Below are positions 15,682 through 20,041 of a DNA stretch of 20,041 bases, in pieces (the first letter of the stretch is position 1; each line of letters starts with the position of its first letter). The DNA lies in assembly GCA_910578405.1 (NCBI GenBank), contig CAJTQO010000019.1:40306-60346 (forward strand), given 5' to 3'. The notes beneath the pieces are model-generated. The model ran no database searches. It had not been told where the DNA came from and was given only the letters and a program-made list of their open reading frames with translations. The translations under genes and the position numbers were made by a program. Origin of the DNA: an uncultured Lachnospiraceae bacterium (GTDB lineage: Bacteria; Bacillota; Clostridia; Lachnospirales; Lachnospiraceae).

Positions 15682-16269
15682 TTATTTTTTCCATACTTCC
15701 ACATACCGGCCGCCGTAAAATGGCCCAAGACGTTCTATCCTTTTATAATGGGCCGGGAGTATCTTTGCCCAATCCAGGCAATGGCTTCCGTCCACGGCCG
15801 GGACGGTATCCACAATGAAATGCCTGACTTCATTCCGCTGCGCTGCCATGCAGTAAGGCTTTACCCATGTTTCTTCCGCGCTTCCATGCATAAAGTTCAA
15901 CGTAATCAGGTAGTCCACTGGTTTTTCCTCCAGGTCGTCAAAACTGCCTGTCCGAAAGTCTATCCTGCCGCGCCCCAACTCCCGTGCCGCCAGAATGACC
16001 TCTTCATGCAAGTCCAGCCCTATCCGCCTTTCCGCTTTTATATGCTGCAGCACCCCGCCAAGCCCGCACCCGATATCCACCACCGTACCGCCGCCATGGG
16101 CGTTAATATATTGGGCGCACGCCTGTGTGTATTCCCTCCATTCGTAGGGAACCAGATGCCATGTGTCAAAATGATGCTTCCTAAGCAGCCTTACATACCC
16201 CACTCTCCTGACGCCTCCCACCAGGATATTTTTCAAACCCACTTCTTTTATTTTCCGTATAATCCGCAT
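15682..16269 (-). CDS. Class I SAM-dependent methyltransferase
   Basis: Cytoplasmic methyltransferase of 195 residues with a Rossmann fold. SAM motif I is VVDIGCGLGG at 63-72, followed by the acidic strand end IGLDLHEE near 83-90 and a motif like RGRIDFRTGSFDDL. The N-terminal 40 residues are basic (RIIRKIKEVGLKN, RRVGYVRLLRKHH), and the C-terminus ends FYGGRYVEVWKK. Substrate is unknown; proximity to the GT-C-like membrane protein hints at envelope glycan or lipid work, which is inference. ATG at 16269 is preceded by GGGGGAG at eight bases; a GTG at 16278 is possible. A strong promoter is seen at 16370-16399. Confidence 0.85.
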   Translation of the reverse strand: MRIIRKIKEVGLKNILVGGVRRVGYVRLLRKHHFDTWHLVPYEWREYTQACAQYINAHGGGTVVDIGCGLGGVLQHIKAERRIGLDLHEEVILAARELGRGRIDFRTGSFDDLEEKPVDYLITLNFMHGSAEETWVKPYCMAAQRNEVRHFIVDTVPAVDGSHCLDWAKILPAHYKRIERLGPFYGGRYVEVWKK

Positions 16270-16581
16270 CCCATTCACTCCCCCGCATCCATGCCACTGG
16301 CCTTACAGCCGCATCCATCCGGCAAAACCAGACAAAGTTCGCTTCTTTTGCTTCTTTTTACTTTTGGGAAGTATATCACCGAATTGCCTGTTATGTCAAC
16401 AAAAACAGGCTGGGCCATTCGCTTCCTTAATTAATGCTGTCTGCATTTACTCTAACAAAACAGCGAAAGGATGGCTGACAGGCCATGAAAAGTGATTTCT
16501 GCACAGTTCCTTCCGTATCCAGTCATAAAACCCCCCTGGCCTTAATAAGATAGTAAAAAGAAAACAGGCGGGAATATAATT
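16270..16581. other. Divergent intergenic region
   Basis: 312 bases between the methyltransferase and the divergent small membrane protein. It holds a clear minus-strand promoter at 16370-16399. For the plus-strand gene I see GGCGGGAA about seven bases before its ATG and AT-rich sequence near 16541-16560, but no confident -35/-10 pair. Confidence 0.6.
16370..16399 (-). promoter_or_regulatory. Promoter of the methyltransferase operon
   Basis: On the minus strand, perfect TTGACA (16399-16394) and TATACT (16375-16370) with an 18-base spacer. The predicted 5' leader is about 95 bases before ATG 16269. Confidence 0.75.
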
Positions 16582-17058
16582 ATGAGTTCCAAAACAAAAA
16601 TCGTTGTACTTCATCTTAAAGAATTAATATATACTGGCATTTTTGCCGTTCTGGGGATTTTGTTCATTATCCTCCTGATCATTATGTTCCTTCCCAGAAA
16701 TAAAGATAAAGGCGCCCCCCTGCCACAGCCCGCAAACACTTATATGCCTGGAGTCTATACGACCTCCCTTGTCCTGAATGACAATGTGGTGGACATTGAA
16801 GTTACGGTAGACGAAGCCAATATCAACAACATCCGCATTGTCAACCTGGACGAAGCGGTCACAGCCATGTATCCACTGATTGAGCCGGCTTTTGAAGACC
16901 TTGTTGTGCAAATCTGCGAAAACCAGTCCCTGGACGGACTTACCTATGCGGATGAAAACAAATATACTTCCATGGTACTCTTAGACGCTATCAAAACTTC
17001 TTTGCAAAAAGCTGAAATTGCCGCACAGGCTGCGGAGGGCGTAAATGCCGCACAGTAA
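16582..17058 (+). CDS. Small membrane-anchored protein with FMN-binding-like extracellular domain
   Basis: A 158-residue protein with one N-terminal TM (about 16-38) after a short basic tail, then an extracytoplasmic part. YMPGVYTTSLVLNDNVVDIEVTVD and INNIRIVNLDE resemble the start of FMN_bind-type domains (GxYxG...V.V.V....I..V), and YTSMVLLDAIKTSLQ sits where those domains carry the flavin-attachment motif, but the D/S-G-A-T signature is absent. So it may be a degenerate relative that does not bind flavin covalently. An Ala-rich tail follows. ATG at 16582 has a GGCGGGAA ribosome site. It is a single-gene unit closed by a strong terminator at 17093. Function unknown; the fold assignment is tentative. 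Confidence 0.8.
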   Translation: MSSKTKIVVLHLKELIYTGIFAVLGILFIILLIIMFLPRNKDKGAPLPQPANTYMPGVYTTSLVLNDNVVDIEVTVDEANINNIRIVNLDEAVTAMYPLIEPAFEDLVVQICENQSLDGLTYADENKYTSMVLLDAIKTSLQKAEIAAQAAEGVNAAQ

Positions 17059-17092
17059 AACAGCCAATTACAGGCGTACACAGGTCAAACAT

Positions 17093-17135
17093 AAAGGGCG
17101 TTGTCTGCCATCAGGTGCAGACAACGCCCTTTTTC
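17093..17135 (+). terminator. Strong intrinsic terminator
   Basis: A 14-bp GC-rich perfect stem, GGGCGTTGTCTGC (17096-17108) with GCAGACAACGCCC (17117-17129) plus flanking A-T pairs, eight-base loop, then a T-run. It ends the small membrane-protein gene. Confidence 0.95.
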
Positions 17136-17136
17136 A

Positions 17137-17167
17137 CCAGGCGCCATAGCATATGCGTAACGCCTGG
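17137..17167. repeat. Second hairpin in the convergent gap
   Basis: CCAGGCG (17137-17143) pairs with CGCCTGG (17161-17167); the interior holds the palindrome GCATATGC. It adjoins the terminator at 17093 and may help end transcription of the convergent chemotaxis gene, though no T-run follows on the minus strand. Confidence 0.5.
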
Positions 17168-17234
17168 GATTCTCTTTGCCGTTTACTCCTCTTACATTCC
17201 ATCCGGTTAGAAATTGGAATTGTGAAAAGCAATT

Positions 17235-18959
17235 TTAATACAACTTGAATTTATTTACCAGATTATCAAGCTCTGTTGACCTTGCCGCTAACTCTTCGCT
17301 GATAGCCGAACATTCTTCCGCGGACGCTGCATTCTGCTGGGTTACCAGGGAAATCTGGTCAATCCCTTCTTCCACCTGCAACAAAGCGGCAGATTGTGTC
17401 CTGGATCTTTCGCTGTTTGCTTTTGTAGTTTCTGCAAAGTTTTCCAGTTCTTTAATAATCCTTATAAAACCGCCTGCCGTTTTTTCCGTCACCGCATTGC
17501 CTCTGTTGACTTCTTCGATTGTCTTTCCAATCAAATCTTTTGTATTGACTACTGCATTTGCGCTATCTGTCGCCAGCTTTCCAATCTGGTCCGCAACCAC
17601 TGCAAAGCCTTTCCCTGCATCCCCTGCCCTGGCCGCTTCAATGGAAGCGTTTAAAGCCAATAAACTTGTTTGTGAAGCTATTTCTTCAATAGAAGTTACA
17701 ATCACTTCAATTTCATTGGAAATCTCTTTAATGCGGTGCATTTCATCTTTCAGTTCCTGCATTTGAGCCTTTTCCACTTGGGCATCCTCCACGGATTTTA
17801 TCATTGTATTGTAAGCTTTTTCCGCTTCCGCCGCCGTTTCTTCCGCCATATTAATTACGGTTTCAACCGTAGCCGTCAGTTCTTCCACTGCGCTTGCCTG
17901 CTCATTGGTGCCGGCCGCAAGGTCATTTGCGGCCGAAGCCACGTCTTCCGACCCAGAGTCCACCTGATTGGAAACATCCTTAATTTGATTTAAAGTGGAA
18001 TTATACTCTTTCAATATAATTCCAAAATTCTCTTTCAGGCTTACAAAGTCGCCAAGATAATCAGGAATATCGTTAACGTCTCTTGTCAAATCGCCCTGGG
18101 CGACCGTTGCAAAGTTTTCGCATATATTTTTCACATATTCATCCAAAAAATTTATAGCTTCCTTCAGTGACTTTGCCAATGCGCCAAGTTCATCCTCCGA
18201 TTCATAGCGGATATCATCTCCATGGGATAAATCGCCTTCACGCAACTGCCTTGCCGCCGCCTCAATCTCAATAAGCGGCTCCACAATGCTGTTTGTTACC
18301 CGTACGGAAAGCTTAATTGAAATATATATAATAATAATAACTAAAACAATGCCTGTAAGAAGAAGCGCATTCGATATCATTTCTGATGTATTCTTGTATT
18401 CTTCCGCAGTATTAAGGATGGAAGCGTTCAAATCCTCAATCATTACTTTTACTTCATCCACTGCCGTCTTATAATATGTATTATTGTATTCCATTGCGCC
18501 GTCATAATCCCCGGCTTTCGCCAACCGAAGCACCTCTTCCCTATGTTTACGGACTACGTTCTCCAGCGTATCTTCGATTGCCTGTAATTTTTCCCTATCT
18601 TCTTTGGTTAATAAATTTTCCCTCAAAAAGGCGCGCGCCTCTTCCATAACAGCCAGATTTTTATTCATGGTTGACTCCAACTGCGGATACATTTCTTCGA
18701 TATGGTCAACGCCGTCTGCGAATAATCTGTTTACTGCGCGCTGAATATCCAACTGTGGATAATACAGTTCGGCGCTATAGCTAATATTCATAGTAGGGCC
18801 TTCATACAATTTATTCAGTCTCTCTTCAATAATTTTCATGCCGATAAGCAAAGCCGCAATCAAAACGAAGGTTGTTAAAATAATAATCCCAAATGAGTAT
18901 GTCAATTTTTTCTTAACCGGCAGATTTTTAAATTTTTCATTCATTGTCTCACTCTTCAT
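17235..18959 (-). CDS. Methyl-accepting chemotaxis protein
   Basis: Transmembrane chemoreceptor of 574 residues that controls CheA/CheW. TM1 is about 21-41; an extracellular four-helix-bundle-like sensor runs about 42-195; TM2 is about 197-215; a HAMP domain follows (about 216-268) with a second HAMP-like linker to about 330; then a long cytoplasmic coiled-coil with the conserved hairpin tip IASQTSLLALNASIEAARAG and GKGFAVVADQI at 427-459. The tail ends LVNKFKLY, with no NWETF-type pentapeptide tether. Ligand unknown. ATG at 18959 has AAGGAGAA about 11 bases upstream; a Met five residues on lacks a ribosome site. No other chemotaxis or flagellar gene is in the window. Confidence 0.97.
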   Translation of the reverse strand: MKSETMNEKFKNLPVKKKLTYSFGIIILTTFVLIAALLIGMKIIEERLNKLYEGPTMNISYSAELYYPQLDIQRAVNRLFADGVDHIEEMYPQLESTMNKNLAVMEEARAFLRENLLTKEDREKLQAIEDTLENVVRKHREEVLRLAKAGDYDGAMEYNNTYYKTAVDEVKVMIEDLNASILNTAEEYKNTSEMISNALLLTGIVLVIIIIYISIKLSVRVTNSIVEPLIEIEAAARQLREGDLSHGDDIRYESEDELGALAKSLKEAINFLDEYVKNICENFATVAQGDLTRDVNDIPDYLGDFVSLKENFGIILKEYNSTLNQIKDVSNQVDSGSEDVASAANDLAAGTNEQASAVEELTATVETVINMAEETAAEAEKAYNTMIKSVEDAQVEKAQMQELKDEMHRIKEISNEIEVIVTSIEEIASQTSLLALNASIEAARAGDAGKGFAVVADQIGKLATDSANAVVNTKDLIGKTIEEVNRGNAVTEKTAGGFIRIIKELENFAETTKANSERSRTQSAALLQVEEGIDQISLVTQQNAASAEECSAISEELAARSTELDNLVNKFKLY

Positions 18960-19412
18960 ACAACTAAAGTTCTCCTTTTCTTGAATTCATTTTAAAATTG
19001 TCTGTCTTTTTTACATTATCCATACTTTTTCCGTCTTTTTCTAACGTTCCGTCTTCAATCAAACGCCTTTCTCTTGAGAAAAATTCCGCAATTTCCGCAA
19101 TTCCACAGCCGTATTGTTTTCCCTCCTATGTACATTCCTCCTTTTCACCCATATCATGCACACACCATAAGCCTTAGAGCGTGTCTGGACATTGCTTCCT
19201 GGCAGATGCACGCATCCATGGCTGACGGCTATTGCAAACAACGTTCCATTGCAGCAATAAGCGTGTCTTAATGGAGCTTATGGTTTGCGCCATCCTGGAA
19301 AGCTTACGTTTCACAATGCCTTTTCTATCTTTGAAACCAAACCCCTTTTTACCCACAATCCTTTCAATCCGCAAAGAATCCCTTATGAAATGCTTTGATG
19401 TTGTATCATAAT
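18960..19412. other. Gene-poor gap between chemotaxis gene and IS3 element
   Basis: About 450 bases with no supported gene. The first 60 bases hold the chemoreceptor ribosome site and a weak minus-strand -10 (GATAAT near 19017). Overlapping short frames between 19059 and 19374 have no ribosome site and resemble nothing I know. The octamer GCGTGTCT occurs at about 19180 and 19261 as a direct repeat. Confidence 0.5.
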
Positions 19413-19421
19413 AGTTGACAC

Positions 19422-19468
19422 CCTATTCTCAAGGATTTTGATATAATTATAATCAATACGAGAATAGG
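19422..19468. repeat. Inverted repeat overlapping the orfA ribosome site
   Basis: CCTATTCTC (19422-19430) and GAGAATAGG (19460-19468) are perfect complements. The right arm overlaps the AGGAG ribosome binding site of orfA. RNA made from outside would carry both arms and could mask the site; RNA from the internal promoter would lack the left arm. Confidence 0.75.
19439..19447 (+). promoter_or_regulatory. Extended -10 promoter of IS3 orfA
   Basis: TGATATAAT, a perfect TATAAT (19442-19447) with the TGn extension. A TTGACA at 19415-19420 is 21 bases away, too far for a normal -35. RNA would start near 19454. Confidence 0.5.
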
Positions 19469-19478
19469 AGAAAATAAC

Positions 19479-19820
19479 ATGGCAAAAAATCAAAAAACAT
19501 ATGACAGTGAATTTAAAGCCCAGGCTGTAAAACTTGCCCAAGAAATCGGTGGGCATAAAGCTGCTAAAGAATTAGGAATCCCCAAGGGGACTATTTACAC
19601 CTGGATAAAAGCTTTCAAAGAAGGTCGTCTCCGTGCAAATGAAGCAGTTCATACACCTAACGATGCTTTATCCCTTAATGATGAGCTTATCGAGCTTAGG
19701 AAGCGGGTGAAAGAGCAGGATAAAGAAATCCGACGTTTAAAAGAAGAAAATGAATTTTTGGAGGAAGCAAGTGCTTTTTTCGCAGCCAGCCGTCGGAAGT
19801 CAGCAAAAAACAGAGACTGA
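19479..19820 (+). CDS. IS3-family transposase OrfA
   Basis: A 113-residue DNA-binding subunit. The N-terminal helix-turn-helix (YDSEFKAQAVKLAQEIGGHK, then AAKELGIPKGTIYTWIKAF) binds the IS ends; the C-terminal half is a Leu-zipper-like coiled coil (LIELRKRVKEQDKEIRRLKEENEFLEEAS) for multimerisation, ending in a basic ASRRKSAKNRD. ATG at 19479 follows AGGAG with eight-base spacing. Near the end the codons GCA AAA AAC form an A_AAA_AAC slippery heptamer (19805-19811) in the right phase, so a -1 shift fuses OrfA to OrfB. The stop TGA also overlaps the OrfB ATG. Confidence 0.96.
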   Translation: MAKNQKTYDSEFKAQAVKLAQEIGGHKAAKELGIPKGTIYTWIKAFKEGRLRANEAVHTPNDALSLNDELIELRKRVKEQDKEIRRLKEENEFLEEASAFFAASRRKSAKNRD

Positions 19821-20041
19821 TGTTTATTGCAATTAAAACAGATGACGGCAGAATTAAGGGTAAAATTTCTTACTATTGCAGAGTGCTTCATGTTTCCAGA
19901 CAAGCATTTAGCAAATACCTGAAAACAAAAGATGCTCCTTGGAAATATCAGACATTGGCAGATGCAATGATTGATATATGCAGCGAGGATGAATGCAACG
20001 ACACTTACGGAAGAATCCGTATGTACCAGGCACTGCAGCTC
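19820..20041 (+). CDS. IS3-family transposase OrfB (3'-partial)
   Basis: The first 74 codons of the catalytic transposase subunit, cut by the window edge. The visible part (MFIAIKTDDGRIKGKISYYC, VSRQAFSKYL, PWKYQTLADAMIDI, DECNDTYGRIRMYQALQL) matches the N-terminal HTH_21-type region of IS3 OrfB proteins; the DDE catalytic core lies outside. Its ATG shares one base with the OrfA stop (TGATG), so it can be made by coupled re-initiation or, more usually in this family, as an OrfAB fusion by -1 frameshift at 19805-19811. Whether the copy is intact cannot be judged here. Confidence 0.93.
   Translation, partial: MFIAIKTDDGRIKGKISYYCRVLHVSRQAFSKYLKTKDAPWKYQTLADAMIDICSEDECNDTYGRIRMYQALQL

Larger units (their letters stand above)
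19413..20041 (+). mobile_element. IS3-family insertion sequence, left part
   Basis: Contains a complete orfA, the start of orfB in the -1 frame, and an upstream control region. The left boundary is not certain: the sequence beginning near 19413 (TAGTTGACACCC) is my guess for the terminal repeat, since the right end lies outside the window and cannot be compared. The element continues beyond base 20041. Confidence 0.85.

Noticed and set aside
15526..16434. Plus-strand frame of 302 codons
   Set aside because: Lies antisense to the methyltransferase and its leader; the minus-strand product has clear SAM motifs and a promoter.
19059..19374. Overlapping short minus-strand frames between the chemoreceptor and IS3
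   Set aside because: No ribosome site, no family resemblance, and two frames overlap with neither showing coding character.
1..20041. CRISPR arrays, toxin-antitoxin pairs, phage genes and restriction systems
   Set aside because: No regularly spaced repeats, and no gene recognisable as any of these was seen on either strand.

Overview
The window looks like chromosome from an anaerobic gut Clostridia, most likely a Lachnospiraceae-type Firmicute. The reasons are AGGAGG-type ribosome binding sites, the DapL/DapF route to meso-diaminopimelate, a GH36 alpha-galactosidase, a Gram-positive style OmpR/histidine-kinase pair, an IS3 element, and mid-GC coding DNA broken by AT-rich gaps. The genus assignment is inference from gene content only.

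Left end (1-2600): the 3' part of an alpha-galactosidase gene (+) enters from the left edge. It is followed by a tRNA-Leu(UAG) with its own terminator. An AT-rich islet comes next, carrying a 59-codon gene bracketed by a perfect 25-bp inverted repeat. The left arm of that repeat supplies the -35 box and the right arm is the 5' half and loop of the terminator.

Centre (2630-16269): everything is on the minus strand. Read in the direction of transcription the order is: class I SAM methyltransferase; polytopic GT-C-like membrane protein; DUF4132-type protein with a disturbed 5' end; LacA/Maa-type O-acetyltransferase; GNAT acetyltransferase; a class I isoprenoid-synthase-like protein; an OmpR-family response regulator and its multi-pass sensor kinase; dapF; dapL. 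DapL makes LL-diaminopimelate from tetrahydrodipicolinate and DapF epimerises it to meso-diaminopimelate, so the last two genes are consecutive steps for lysine and peptidoglycan. Just upstream of the response regulator is a 349-bp, almost pure polypurine/polypyrimidine tract with perfect 28-bp and 30-bp tandem duplications. It is the most unusual DNA in the window.

Right end (16270-20041): a divergent promoter region, a small membrane-anchored protein (+) with a strong terminator, a convergent methyl-accepting chemotaxis protein (-), a gene-poor gap, and the left part of an IS3-family element (orfA complete, orfB cut by the window edge). The IS3 element has a well-placed A_AAA_AAC slippery heptamer and an inverted repeat that could mask the orfA ribosome binding site in read-through RNA.

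I found no complete new multi-gene system with a clear function. The best leads are the polypurine leader of the two-component operon, the isoprenoid-synthase-like gene upstream of it, the inverted-repeat-bounded small gene, and the disturbed start of the DUF4132 gene.
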